Position numbers and translations under genes: made by a program. 64,000 nucleotides of DNA from Bettongia penicillata ogilbyi (Eukaryota > Chordata > Mammalia > Diprotodontia > Potoroidae): the NCBI GenBank assembly GCA_023548195.1, contig JAJHZJ010000269.1, positions 703,158 through 767,157 on the forward strand, read 5' to 3'. The notes under the pieces were generated by a model. The model did no database searches. It was given only the letters and a program-made list of their open reading frames with translations, and was not told where the DNA came from. Below are positions 9,785 to 21,771 of the stretch, one piece after another (position 1 is the first letter of the stretch; each line of letters opens with the position of its first letter).

Positions 9785-11800
9785 TTCTGAAAATTGCCTG
9801 TTCATATCATTTGACCATTTATCAATTGGGGAATGCCTTGTATTTTTGTGCATTTGGCTGAATTCTCTACATATTCTAGAAATGAGGCCTGTAAAGATTA
9901 TTTCCCAATTTACTACATCCCTCAGAATCTTGGTTGCATTGGATTTGGTTGTGCAAAAACTTTTCAGTTTATTGTAATCAAAATTATCCATCTTTCACTT
10001 CATAATGCTTTCTATCTCTTCTTTAGTCAAAAATTCTTCTGTTCTCCAGGAAGGAATATTCTGATAGATACACTAATATAGATACACCAGTGTATTATGA
10101 TGAATATACTATTGCTTGCTCCTCCAGTTTGACCATGGTATCAATTTTATACCTAGATCGTGTACCCATTTGGACTTTATTCTTGTGTATGATGTCAGGC
10201 ATTGGTCTAGGCCTAGTTTCCACGACATTGTTATTCAGTTTTCCCAGCAATTTTTGTCAAAGAGTGAGTTCTTATTCCAGAAGCTGGGATCCTTGGGTTT
10301 ATCAAACAGGAGATTGCTATATTCATTGCCTACTGACTGTGTCTTGAGTACCTAGAATACTCCACTTGTCTACCCTTCTCTTCCTTATCCAGGACCAAGT
10401 GGTTTTGATAATTAATGCTTCATAATACAATTTGAGATCTGGTAGTGCTAGGCCACCTTACCTAGCATTTCTTTTCATTAGTCCCTTTGACATTCTGGAC
10501 CTTTTGTTCTTCCAGATGAATTTTAATATTATTTTATCCAGTTCTAGGAAATAATTATCTGATAGTTTAATTGGTATGGCACTAAATAGGTAAATTAATT
10601 TAAGTAGAATTGTCATTTTTATTATATTGATTCTCCCTACCCATGAACAACTGATGTTTTTCCACTTAGATTTGATTTTATTTGTGCAAGAAGTGTCTTG
10701 TAAACTGTGTTTGCATAGTCCCTGGGTTTGTTTTGTAAGGTAAACTACCGAATATTTTATAGCATCTACACTAGCTTTCAATGGAATTTCTCTTTCTATC
10801 TTTTGTTGTTAGAATTTGTTACGAACGTATAGAGGAATGCAGAAGATTTGTGCATGTTTATTTTGTAACCTGCAACTGTGACAAAATTGTTTATTTGAAG
10901 TAGTTTTTACTTGAATCTCTGGGATGCTCTAATTATGTCATTATATTGTCTGCAAAGAGTGACAACTTAGTTTCTTCTTTTCCTGTTCTTATCCCTTCAA
11001 TTCCTTTATGTTGTCTAATTGCTACAGTAAACATTTCTAGTACCATATTGTATAATGGCGGTGATAATGGACATCATTCTTTCACTTTAACCTTATTGGA
11101 AATGTATTTAGCTTGCCTCCATTGCAAATAATGCTTGCTGAAGGTTTTAGGTAAATACTGCTTATTATTTTGTGGAAACTTCCCTTTATTCCTATATTCT
11201 CCACGGTTTTTAATAGGAATGAGTGTTGTATTTTGTTGGAAGCTTTTTCTGCATCTATTGAGATAATGACGTGATTTCTGTTAGTTTTATTGTTGATATG
11301 ATCAATAATGCTGATAGCTTTCCTAATATTGAACCAGCCCTGCATTCCTGCTATGAATCCTACCTGATCATAATATATTATTCTCGTAATAAGGTGCTGT
11401 ATTCGTTTTGCTAAAATCTTATTTAAAATTTTTGCATCTGTATTCATTAGAGAAAGTGATCTATAATTTTCTTTCTCTTTTTTGTTTCTTCCTGGTTTAG
11501 GTATCAAAATCATATTGGTATCATAAAAAGAATTTGGGAGGACTCCTTCTCTAATGTTCAAAAATTGTCTATATAGCATTGGAATTAACTGTTCTTTAAA
11601 TGTTTGATAGAATTCAATTGTAAATCCACCTGGTCCTGGAAATTTATGCCTTTTAATCCATTCTGTTATCTGTCTCCATTTTATGGGAGAGTTCATTTCA
11701 TTCATGTTCACAGTTATGATTACAATCTGTGTATTTACCTCCATCCTCTTTCCCACCATTTGTGCTTTTAGTTCTCCCATATCCCTTCCTCTCCTCAATA
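9785..11800 (-). pseudogene. L1 copy C ORF2, endonuclease deleted, RT to C-terminal part
   Basis: The minus frame 11798-11082 (238 codons) begins as a normal ORF2 start ([13 protein letters not shown]). After EWIKRHK it jumps straight to [12 protein letters not shown], which in a complete copy lies several hundred codons later. The frame then covers RT motifs, including [14 protein letters not shown] with the catalytic-palm Asp region. Downstream pieces at 10781-10458 (FLELDKIILKFIWKNKRSR) and 9991-9776 are in other frames. An RT without the endonuclease and with frame breaks is not expected to be active. Confidence 0.8.
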
Positions 11801-12339
11801 ATTTTCACTTTTTACCACCCCTTCCTGTAGCCTTCCCTTCCTTCTTTTAGTATCCTTCCCTTTTACTCTCTTTTACCCTTACTGCTTCTTCTCTTCCTTT
11901 TAGCTTCACCTCTCTTTTCTTCCCCCTTCTTGTCCTGCATATAGAGCTAATTAGAATTGTATACTTCATTAACTTTATTGTTCCCTCTCTGAACCAAATC
12001 AGATGAGAGTACCCCTCAAACAATGCTAATCTCCCTCCTCTCTTTCCCTCTACTATAATTTTGTACTTCCTCCTGTGATGTAATTTACCATATTCTGCTT
12101 CCTCCTTTTCACAGCTCTTGATACAATGCCTTCACATGTTTCTATCATCGCATCATTTACTTTATACCCGTTCCTGCTATGCATATCTCTTTTATATTTA
12201 ATAATAAATGTGCAATTCTCAAGATTAACAGGTATCATCTTCCCTTATAGAGAAGTAAATAGTTTGCCCAAAATGAGTAGCTAGTTTTCCACCCCATCCC
12301 TCCCCGGTTTACCTTTCTATTCTTCTCTTGAGACGTGTT

Positions 12340-13360
12340 TGAAGAACTAATTTTCTGTTAGTCTCTGGCGTTTTTGTTAGGAAGGTCAGGAAATTCCTTA
12401 GTTCTTTGTATAACCATCTTCATAATATTGAAATATTATCCTTAACTTTACTGGGTAATTGAGCCTTGGTTATAGTCCCAGCTCTTTTGCCTTACCGATT
12501 ATCAGATTTCAGTTCTTTCGATCTTTCAAGTCAGAAACTGCAGGGTCCTGTGTGATCCCGACTGTAGCTCCTTGACATCTGAATGATTTCTTTCTGGCTG
12601 CCTGTAGTATTTTCTCCTTCACTTGATAGTTCTGGAATTTGTCAAGGATATTTCTTGGGGTTTTGAGTTTGGGATCCCTTTTAGGCAGTGAACAAGGGAT
12701 TCTTTTGATAACAATTTTGCTTTCTGTATCTAGCACTTCTGGGAGTATTCCTTGATGATTTCCTGGAAGATATTTTCCGGAGACTTTTTCATTGTGGCTT
12801 TCTGGCAAGCCAATAATTCTTAAATTTTCTCTCCTGAATCTATTTTCCAACTAGATATTTTACATTTTCCAACTATATGTTTTACATTTTCTTCTATCTT
12901 TTCCTTCTTCAAATTTTGTTTGACTGATTTTTGCTGTCTCATAGAGTCACTAGATTCTAATTGCACAATTCTAATTTTTATCAAATTATTTTCTTCAGTT
13001 AACTTTTGTATCTTCTTTTCCATCTGTCCAATTATTCCTTTTAAGGAGTTGTTTTCTCCCATTAGTTTTTGAACTTTCTTTTCCATTTCTTTAATTTTCT
13101 TTTTTAAAGAGAGGTTTTCTTCCGGTAATTCTTTTTTCATACTTTTAAAATCATTTACCAGTGTCTCTTCTATTTCCTTATGCAGCTGTTCCTGGAGAGC
13201 TTTTTGTGCATGCAAGCAATTCATAGTCCCTTCTGAAGTTTCAGATGGAAGTTCAGTCTCACCAGTGACCTCTTTGGTATTTGTGCTTTGGTCTTTGTCC
13301 CCATAGAAAGTGTCTATGGTTTTGTTCACCCCTATATTGCTTTTTCTTGCTTGTAATGGT
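12340..13360 (-). pseudogene. L1 copy C ORF1 (broken)
   Basis: The minus frame 13329-12820 holds the N-terminal region and coiled coil (NKTIDTFYGDKDQ, heptads such as EENLSLKKKIKEMEKKVQKL). The frame 12850-12509 holds the RNA-binding part (FRRENLRIIGLPESHNEK and PKRDPKLKTPRNI). The two overlap in different frames near 12820-12850, where a short duplicated stretch around CCAACTAGATATTTTACATT marks a small rearrangement. Not functional. Confidence 0.75.
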
Positions 13361-14387
13361 GTGTTGTGGCTTCTGGTTCTTTCAGTTAGAAGCTGCAGAA
13401 ATTGATGTTGAACTGATTTGTGTGAAAAAGCTTAGAGCAAGTGTGTTTTTATCTTTTTGTTTTGTGTTTCCCCTATCAGTCCTAAGGTTAGCTTGTTAAG
13501 TGTGGGGGAAACGTGGTCTGGTCATGGACGATTTTCTTAGCTGAACTGATGCAAAGGCGAGCTCAGAAGTTGATGATCCCAGCTTCCCTATTGTCTTCTC
13601 ATTTCCTCTGGAGTTTTGAAGCATGCTTGGATCCTAGTATGAGTTTCCACCCCTCCTGGGGTTCCTCTCCTATCACTGAATGTCACCTGGGTCCTAGTGC
13701 GATTTTCCACCTCCCCTGTAGCACCTCTCCTAGAACTGAGGCAGACCTGGGTCATAGTGTGAGTTTCCACTGCCCTGGGTCCCCTCTCCTTCTGGTTCAC
13801 CTCTGCAACAGTAGGAGGAATCCCCCTTAGCTATTTTCCTAGCCTCAGGTGTTATGAGATTATTACCTCCCTGTGCTGTTCTCACTGATTCAGCATTTTT
13901 CTGGAGAAATGTTTTATGATTCTTTCAAGGTCCTCAAGGGGTAAGGAGAGAGCATTTACTGATCACTCTGCCATCCTGACTCCCTGAAGTTGAAGTAGAT
14001 GACTTGCAGAAGCTTAATCTGTTGGCTGAAAGTCTCAGGAGCTGCTGCAGTTGATATCTAGGGTTCAGTGACTGTCACTTGTTGGAATCTGTTGGTCTCT
14101 TGCCTTGGGCTGCCACTCCTCAGTTTTGCCTGCTACTGTCTCAAGTCTCCCTGGGATCCTCCCGCTTGGCTGCACTGGATGTGCTGAGCTGTGTGGTATG
14201 GGTTCACCCCCATGAAACAGATCCTTTCCATCTGTCCTGGGTTGTGAGTCTGTCACAGTCTGTCCTTTATTGGATTCTGCCCCTCCAAAATTCGGTCAGA
14301 TTCTCTTTTTAGAGATATCTAAAGGAGTTTGTCTAAGAGATTAGGTGAGTAGTTGTTCTCACTCTGCCATCTTGGCTCCACCCTTCC
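13361..14387 (-). mobile_element. L1 copy C 5' UTR
   Basis: About 1 kb matches in order the 5' UTRs at 3639-4606 and 43839-44808. It includes several copies of a GTGCGAGTTTCCACCCCTCC-like unit (13630-13790, plus strand) that look like short internal repeats. Plus-strand frames at 13513-13830 and 14079-14312 are shadows. Confidence 0.6.
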
Positions 14388-14535
14388 TTAATTTGTTCAT
14401 GTATCAAGTGAGTGTGTTGGATTCTATGGACTCAGAAATGCCTTATAGTAAAAAAATCTGTACTGTGATGATCCCAAGAAAAATAAACTCCCTGACGACA
14501 TGGATTGTTTTAATTTTGTATTTATATGCCAATTC
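14388..14535 (+). repeat. L2/CORE-SINE tail fragment
   Basis: Tail-like wording (AATAAACTCCCTGACGACAT, then GGATTGTTTTAATTTTGTAT) is seen just before the poly-A side of a minus-strand HAL1-like tail. The 5' part is not recognised. Confidence 0.4.
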
Positions 14536-15340
14536 ATTTTCTTAAAAAATTATAATTTATTTTCAGTTTTCAACATTCACTTCCACAAGACTTTGAATTC
14601 CAGATTTTCTCCCTTTCTCTCTCCCCCACCCCAAGACACTATGCTCCCCAACCACTCCTCTCTCCAATCTGCCCTTCCTTCTATCACTCACCTTCTCTTA
14701 TCTCCCTCCCCTCTATTTTCCTGTAGAGCAAGGTAGATTTCTATAGCCAATTTCCTGCACAACAATTTTCCCTTTGTTGGCAAAAGCAATTTTTAGCATT
14801 CATTTTTAAGGCTTTGAATTCCACATTCTCTCCCTTCCTCCCTCACCATTCACCCTCACTCAAAAAACAAGCAATTCAATATAGGTCATACATGCGTAGC
14901 CATGCACATCATTTCCATAACAGTCATTTTGAGAAAGACCAATCAAATTTCCCTCTATCCTGTCCCACCCTCCATTGATTCCATTCTCCCCACAATAGTG
15001 TTTTCTTCTGATTACTTGCTCTTTCCCCCAATCTTCAATCACTTCAATTATCCTCCTTCTCCTATCCCCTTCCCCCCACCTTCCTGCAGTGTAAGGTAGA
15101 TTTCCATGCTTGGTCTTATGTATCATTCCCTCTTTAAATCATATCCAGTGAAAGTAAAGCCCACTTATTTCCTCTCACCTCCTTCTTCTTCCCCTCCATT
15201 GTAAAAATGCTTCCTTGCCTCTTTTATGAGATGATTTGCTATATTTTACTTCTTCTTTTTGTCTTTCTCCCAATATATTCATATCTATATTTAATTTATT
15301 TTTAGGCATCCTCCCTTCATAAAATCATTGTAACAAAGTA
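14536..15340 (-). mobile_element. HAL1-like element 2, 3' part only
   Basis: On the minus strand this ends in an A-rich tail near 14536 (AATAAATTATAATTTTTTAAG). It consists of the pyrimidine/purine-biased 3' region found also at 35622-36400 (motifs TTCCTGTAGAGCAAGGTAGA and TCCCTCTTTAAATCATATCC on the plus strand). No ORF1 is left, so the copy is 5'-truncated. Two internal direct repeats start near 14545 and 14790. Confidence 0.6.
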
Positions 15341-16060
15341 TTAAATATGAATTTAGACAAATTTAACCATAATAGGTCTTGAAATGAACACAGGTTTTAT
15401 TGAAGAATAAAATAAAAAAACATTTTGGTCTTGCCATAATGGAGGAGAATTGAGCCTTTCAAAATCTCACTGAGTACTACCATAAAAGTGGAACACTAGG
15501 GTGGAAAAATATCAGTTTTTTTCTGTTGATTTTTAAGACATTATAATCAAGTGTTTACATGTTGTTATCCTGTATTATTCAACTATGTTTCTAGTTGTAA
15601 ACATTCTTTGGGTTAAAAAAGCAAACAGCAATAATAAAGTTTAAGGATTAAGGGTTTTAAAGCTAAAGAAGAATCTTATAGTAAGGCATTTGTCTTATTT
15701 TAGTCCAATACAAATGAGAAGGAAAATGATTTTTTGATTTTTCAAATAAGCAAAAAGTATCAAAATACATTAATATACCATGTATTGGTAACCATGATAC
15801 AAAATACTGGGGGTGGGGGTGTTAAGTATGATGTACATAATTAGATGTTTATAGATTCATTGGCTTTTTATCAGATCAGAGATTTTGCCCTTCCAAAAAT
15901 ATAGCTTATATGGGAAGCAGTAAATATGGTAAAGAACTATCAGTAATAGAATTAGTATACAAAATTCAGAAGTGCTTTTCAAACCTAAAGCACTCTATAA
16001 ACATTAATTGTATTATTACTTATAATTTAATATTTTCATAGTACATTCCTACTCAGTAGG
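15341..16060. other. Unrecognised AT-rich DNA
   Basis: No gene or clear repeat was identified. A short G-run (GGGGGTGGGGGTG near 15810) is the only compositional feature. Confidence 0.4.
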
Positions 16061-16190
16061 GATAGAAATAATCAATACATTTATCAACAAGCATATTTTA
16101 AGTGTCTGCTATATTTCAAGGAGAAAACCAAAGAGAAACAAGCCATTTACTCAAAGGACTTACCTTCCATGAGAAGTCAATATGATTGGA
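16060..16190 (+). repeat. Fragment of the long interspersed repeat found at 28.3 kb
   Basis: The wording (CAACAAGCATATTTTAAGTG, CTATATTTCAAGG, then ACTCAAAGGACTTACCTTCC) parallels 28315-28420 (TTATGTTCCAGGCATTGTGC, CCCTGCACTCAAAGAG). It is only the beginning of the repeat. Between here and 16647 nothing further was recognised. Confidence 0.45.
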
Positions 16191-16647
16191 CAGGAGGCTG
16201 AAATTTCATGCATGGTCAAATAAAGTTCACAGATATTGGGAAATATTGATGTCCCAGAGACAGTCATATTAACAGCAAGAAGAAATTGAGAGAAAAAACA
16301 CATTAAAAAAAACAGAAACAAAAAGTTAATAATATGCACATAACTTTATGAGACTTTTTGAGAATCTTGTTAATTTCTTGAGATATCTTCTTTGTACCTG
16401 AAACCGAATAGGACTGTTTTACTCAGAAAATTATAAAGCAAGCTTAAAGGTTTGATTTTGAATAAATAAAATTTGTGAGTGATGATTTATATCTCCCCTT
16501 ACATTTATGATTTTGAACAGCAAATTGTTGTACACAAAAGACTATAGGATGACAGTGTTCATGAATATAAACTCCATGAAAGTAGACAATATAGCATCTT
16601 ATTGTAATGGTAAATTAAATGATCTTTCATATTTATTAATAAACCCA

Positions 16648-17125
16648 TGTGACCTGCCTGGATCACATGGAAGTCCAAATCATATGGAGCCTGTGCTGGG
16701 AGGACCTTGTTGAATGGGTGGAATAGAAAGAACGGAACAGGAAGACGCAGAGCTAGAGAAGAGCTGAGAGGAAGTTAATCATGAGAGCAGTCAGAAGCGA
16801 AGGTTGCAGGCAAGCCTGTAGCTGGCCATGAATGTGAGAAGTGCATTTTGGTTAAGAGAAGCCTATTTGTGATTTATTTAAGGAGATCCTGCTTGTGGTT
16901 TGTCTAATGGAGCTGGTTTGTGGGAAGCCTAGCTGGGGGAAGGCTTAGGCATGCAGTTGTTCTTTGCAGTATTATTATGTATAGATTTATGTTACTATAA
17001 TGGATTTAGCATTCTAGTGTCTGAATAAATGTTTTGGATCTGCTTTCCATAAGGAGAGTCTGTGGGATTGCATGATTCAGAATTGCACCAGCAAATTTAC
17101 GGCTATGTGGGCTGTGAATATCACA
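16648..17125 (+). mobile_element. Solitary LTR-like element
   Basis: A 478-bp unit that starts TGTGACC and ends TATCACA, so its ends form the inverted TG...CA pair typical of LTRs. It has one polyadenylation signal, AATAAA, at 17024-17029, placed about 100 bp before the 3' end as in an R/U5 layout. It is GC-richer than its flanks. I found no matching short target duplication next to the ends (ACCCA on the left, CTGGC on the right) and no retroviral genes beside it. The LTR class is not named. Confidence 0.55.
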
Positions 17126-17182
17126 CTGGCACTACATTTAACCATTTTGCCTTACATACTGCCTTTCACAGTATTTTATGAA

Positions 17183-17184
<2 letters not shown>

Positions 17185-17223
<39 letters not shown>
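17185..17223. repeat. (GT)n microsatellite
   Basis: About 19 uninterrupted GT units shortly after the solitary LTR. Confidence 0.95.
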
Positions 17224-17224
<1 letters not shown>

Positions 17225-17504
17225 TTCAATTTACCTCATGTTTGAAACCTTTCTTTTTCTGACTTCAAAAAGCACAATGGATAAAGTAATTTATATTCTT
17301 CTGCAAAAATAAATACTTCTACAATATTTACAATCAAAAATAAAATGGCAGATTCTAGAATACAATCCTTCAACCTAATAATATTTATTGTCCCCTCCAA
17401 TTTTAAGATTATCCCATCAGAAGGACTGCTTAAAATTTTAAGTGACTATCAAATAATCAATATTTACTGAATGCCTGCTCTGTGGAAAGCACAATGCTCA
17501 CAAT

Positions 17505-20360
17505 TTGGAATTTTTTTTAATGTGAACTTTTTCTTCCCCCCCCCCAATAATTTGTTATTATTATTAATTTTTTTTTGCTTTCAGTTTTCAACAATCACTT
17601 CCATAAGTTCCACATTTTCTTTCCCTCACCCAAATGGCATGCAATTTTACATGGGCTTTACACTATTTCCTGTTAAACACAGTTTTCACATTCCTCATGT
17701 TGCTTAGTTGCATTTAAACAAAAGGGTGAAAATAAAACAGAAGAGAAAATAGTCTGCTTCATTCTATCATCTGACTCCATACTTTCTCAGGATGTGGATA
17801 GAATTTTGCATCATGAGTGCTTTGGAAATGTTTTAGGTCCTTGCTTTGCTGTGAAGCACTAAGTCTTTCTAAAACAGTCCTCACACACTGTGACTCTACT
17901 CACTTCACTAGTATCAGTTCATATAAGTCTTTCCAGGATCAAACTGAAGACTGTCATAGTCACTGACTACTGTGTCTTATGTACCTTATCTATTCCACTG
18001 ATTTACCCCTCTATTTCTTCTCCAGTACCAAGTGGTTTTGATGATTGCTGTTTTATAGTACAATTTAAGATATAATATGGCTAGACCACCTTCCCTAGCA
18101 TTTCCTTTCATTAATTCCCTTCATATTCTGGACCTCTTGTTCTTCCAGATGACTTCTGATATTTTTTTCTAGCTCATTAAAACAATATTTTGTAGTTTAC
18201 TTGGTATGACACTGAAAAAGTAAATTAATTTAGGTGGAATTGTCATTTTTAACGTATTATTCAGCCTCATCTCAAACAGCTGATTTCCCAGTTATTTAGA
18301 TATGGTTTTTTTATGCAAAAAAAGGTTTTCCAATTTTGTTCATGAAGTCTCTGGATTGGTTTTGGAAGGTTGACTCCCAAATATTTTATTGTCTGCAATA
18401 GCTTTAAATGGGACTTCTCTTGCTATCTCTTGCTATTGAATTTTGTTGTATTGTATTTAAATGCATATAATTTATGTGGGTTTATTTTGTATCATGAAAT
18501 TCGGGTAAAGTTGTTCATTGTTTCGAATAGTTTGTGTGTGTTTTTTTTTTCTTGATTCTCTGGGATTCTCTAAGTATATTATCATATTATATGCAAAGAG
18601 TGATAAATTAGTTTCTTCTCTGTCTGTTCTAACTCCTTCCATTTCTTTTTCCTCTCATTACCAAAACTAACATTTCTAGTACCATATTGAATAACAGTCC
18701 TGATAATGCACATCCATGTTTCACCCCTAATGTAATAGGAAACTCATCTACTTATTATACACATTACATATAATATTTGCTGATGGTTTTAGGTAGATAC
18801 TGCTTATTATTTTAAAGAAGGCTCCATTTTTTTCTATATTCTCCAGTGTTTTCAGTAGGAATGGGTGTTGCATTTTGTCAAAAGCTTTTTCCGCATCTCT
18901 TGAGATAATCATGTGTTTTCTGTTAGTTTTGTTGTTGATATGATCAATTATGCTGATAGTTTTCCTAGTGGTATAAATCCTACCTGATAAAAGTGTATTA
19001 CTCTCATGACAAGTTGCTGTAATCTTTTTTGCTAATCTTATTTAAAATTTTTGCATTTATTCTCACAAGAGGAATTGGTCTAATTTTCTTTTTCTGTTTT
19101 TGCTCTTCCTGGGTTAGGTATCAGCATGACATTTGTATCATAAAAAGTATTTAGGAGAACTCTTTCTTCATACATTTTCCCAAATAATCTATATAGTGTT
19201 GGAATTAACTCTTTTTTAAATGTTTAACAGAATTCAATTGTAAATCCATTTGGTCTTGGAGATTATTTTCTTCAGCAGTTCATTGATGACTTGATAAATT
19301 CCTTTTTCTGAGATAGGGCTATTTAAGTTTTTTTACTTCCTCTTCTGTTATTCTGGGCAATTTATATTTTTGCAAATATTCAATCATTTCAATAAGGTTG
19401 TCAAATGTATGGGCATACAAGTAGGCAAAATAATTTCTAATTATGGTATTAATTTCATCATCATTGTAGGTGAATTCACCCTTTTCATTTTTGATAGTAG
19501 TAATTTGGGATTTTCTTTATTTTTTAATCAAAGTGACCAAAGGTTTACCAATTTTATAGCTTTTTTTCATAAAACCAACTCTTCATTTTATTTATTAGTT
19601 GAATAGCTTTAATTTCAATTTTCTTAATCTCTCCTTTCATTGTCAGTATTTCTAATTTGGTATTTACTTGGAATTTTTCAGTGTGTTCTTTTCCTAGTTT
19701 TTTCAGTTACAAACCTACTTCATTGATCACCCCTTTCTCTATTTTATTCATATAAGCATTCAGAGATATAAAACTTCTCCTAAGAACTGTTTTTGCTGCA
19801 TCTGAGAAGATATGGTTGTTTGTCTCATTATTGTCATTCTATGGAATGAAGTTATGGATTATTTCTTTGATTTGCTGTTTGACTCACTCATTCTTTATGA
19901 TTACATTATTTAGTTTCCAATTAATTTCTGTTCTAACTTTCCATATGCCTTTATTACGTAAAATTTTTAGTGCATCACGATCTGAAAAGATGGCATTGAT
20001 GATTTCTGTCTTCCCACACTGGATTATGAGATTTTGATGCCCTTGTACTTGTTCATTTTTTCTGTATGTGCAGAAATAGATATATTCCTTTCTATCCCCA
20101 TACGGTTTTCTCCAGAGGTATATCATATCCAACTTCTCCAGAAATTTCGATTCACTTCCTTCACTTCTTTCTTGTTTACTTTGAGGTTCAAAGAGGGGGA
20201 AGCTGATGTCACCCTCTAGTACAGTTTTACTGTCTATGTGTTCCTGTTATTCCTTTAACTCCTCCTCTAAGAATTTGTGTGCCATACTACTTGGAGCATA
20301 TGTGTTTAGTAATGGTATTTCTTCATTGTCTATGGTGCCTTTTAACAGGATATACAATTA
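17505..20360 (-). mobile_element. LINE-1 copy H, old, 5'-truncated, minus strand
   Basis: The 3' UTR lies near 17505-17880 and the ORF2 C-terminal and RT parts at 17950-19300. The connector and endonuclease end follow up to 20360, where the copy is truncated inside the endonuclease domain (plus-strand AGTAATGGTATTTCTTCATT). The frame 20132-19884 still reads as ORF2 (YLWRKPYGDRKEYIYF, IIQCGKTEIINAIFSDRD). Many stops and frame changes make this a dead copy, clearly older than copies B and G. Confidence 0.8.
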
Positions 20361-20389
20361 CGATAATGGATAACTTTACATATTACAAA

Positions 20390-20540
20390 CTATTTTCCAA
20401 ATATTAACTTTACAACAGCCCTGACATGTAGGTTCACTTGGTTGATAAGGAAATTGAAGCAGAAAAGTTGTAAGTGACTTGCCCAGGTTTACATAGTTAG
20501 TAAATTTTGAGGCTGAATTTGAACTTAAGTCTTTCTTTCA
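20390..20540 (-). repeat. MIR-type SINE, minus orientation
   Basis: Core wording in reverse order: GGTTGATAAGGAAATTGAAG, AAGTTGTAAGTGACTTGCCC, AGGTTTACATAGTTAGTAA, then GGCTGAATTTGAACTTAAG. Confidence 0.65.
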
Positions 20541-21500
20541 TGGTTTGGAACAAGCAGAATAAGGTTTTGGTGATCATGTCATATACAGGTTGTTTGGACA
20601 AACTGGATATATTTATCTGGGTTAAGAAGAAACTAAGAAAGTATGGTAATATGTAAAAGATTGGTATAAGGGAAAGGTTCTGAATTGTCCAATTTATCCA
20701 AACAAATAAATTGAACAAACCATTTAAAGTTACAGAAAACCAGAGAACCTTAAGAATAATTTTTAAAAATCCTGATTCCCTATGCTTTTCAAGTATGGAA
20801 TGATAAGCTTGTGGAGTTCCTGGGAGGAAAGAAAGGTTAAATTACCACTTGTTGATTATGTCTGAGTGGGTTTTCTAATCTCTGGATAGACTGAGATTAA
20901 TTGTTTCTGAGGTCCTTTCTAACTCTGAATTTGTATGATTTTGTGAATTATCCTGTTTGGATTGGGAATTGATTTTTTTTTCATTTTCAAATCTTGATAA
21001 AGAATAAGGAGATATTTTCTGCTTTACTTAACCAACTTAGACAATGTGATTCTTCCAATGAGCCAAATATACGTTTCTATTAATAAAAATATAAAGATGA
21101 GGTGTGCAATTACACAATAGATTGCTCCTCAAACTGTTGTGAAGCCTTTAAAACTGTTACTAACTTGAAATTTACAAAATACATTTTTCAAAACAGATGT
21201 CTGAAAAGAAATCTTTAGGGAAGTCACTAACCAAATTGCATTTTAAAAGGATTTAAAGCAGATTGAAACAAATTTATGTACAAAATATTAAATAAACTAT
21301 AAGGGATCCAAGATGAAGGGATAAGAAGTTTTTCTCATACTGGATAACTGAGCTATGAAAAGCTAGAAATATTGCTCCAGGAAAAATTCTGCTACAGCTG
21401 AGCCAGAAGAAAGATTAGTGTGGCAGTGTAGCAGTCTTGTAGCTCAGGAAGCTTTGGGTATTAACAGCAAAGGCCTCTCTGAAGAATTAGTTAAAGAGAA
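20541..21500. other. Unrecognised DNA
   Basis: No coding region or known repeat was seen over this stretch. A short G-poor, AT-rich composition continues throughout. Confidence 0.4.
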
Positions 21501-21512
21501 AGAAAAGAAAAA

Positions 21513-21621
21513 TACACACACACACACACACACAGACACATACACACACCCATACATGTATACATATATACACATACACACACAGGCACACAGACACAGA
21601 GACACACACAGAGACACACAG

Positions 21622-21683
<62 letters not shown>
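21513..21683. repeat. (CA)n/(TA)n compound microsatellite
   Basis: CA repeats with interruptions (CACAGACACA), then ATGTAT and pure AT stretches. The open frames across it on both strands (for example 21418-21693) are artefacts of the repeat. Confidence 0.95.
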
Positions 21684-21771
21684 GAAAATGTAGAACATAT
21701 TCAAAGTGGTAAACCCAATGATCTGCAAAACTAAATCCAGGAGAGACAATTATTTAAGAGTTATGAGACTA

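Larger units (their letters stand above)
9785..14387 (-). mobile_element. LINE-1 copy C, minus strand, internally deleted
   Basis: The 5' end is near 14387 (minus strand GGTGGAGCCAAGATGGCAGA). In order it has a 5' UTR (about 13360-14387), ORF1 (12340-13360), a spacer (about 11800-12340) and ORF2 (11798 to 9785). ORF2 lacks the endonuclease and the start of RT. The element ends at 9785 inside the ORF2 C-terminal part (DKWSNDMNRQFSE), so the last 0.6-0.7 kb and the poly-A tail are missing. Confidence 0.85.

Noticed and set aside
21418..21749. Histidine/threonine- and tyrosine/isoleucine-rich frames
   Set aside because: Translations of CA/TA microsatellites on both strands.
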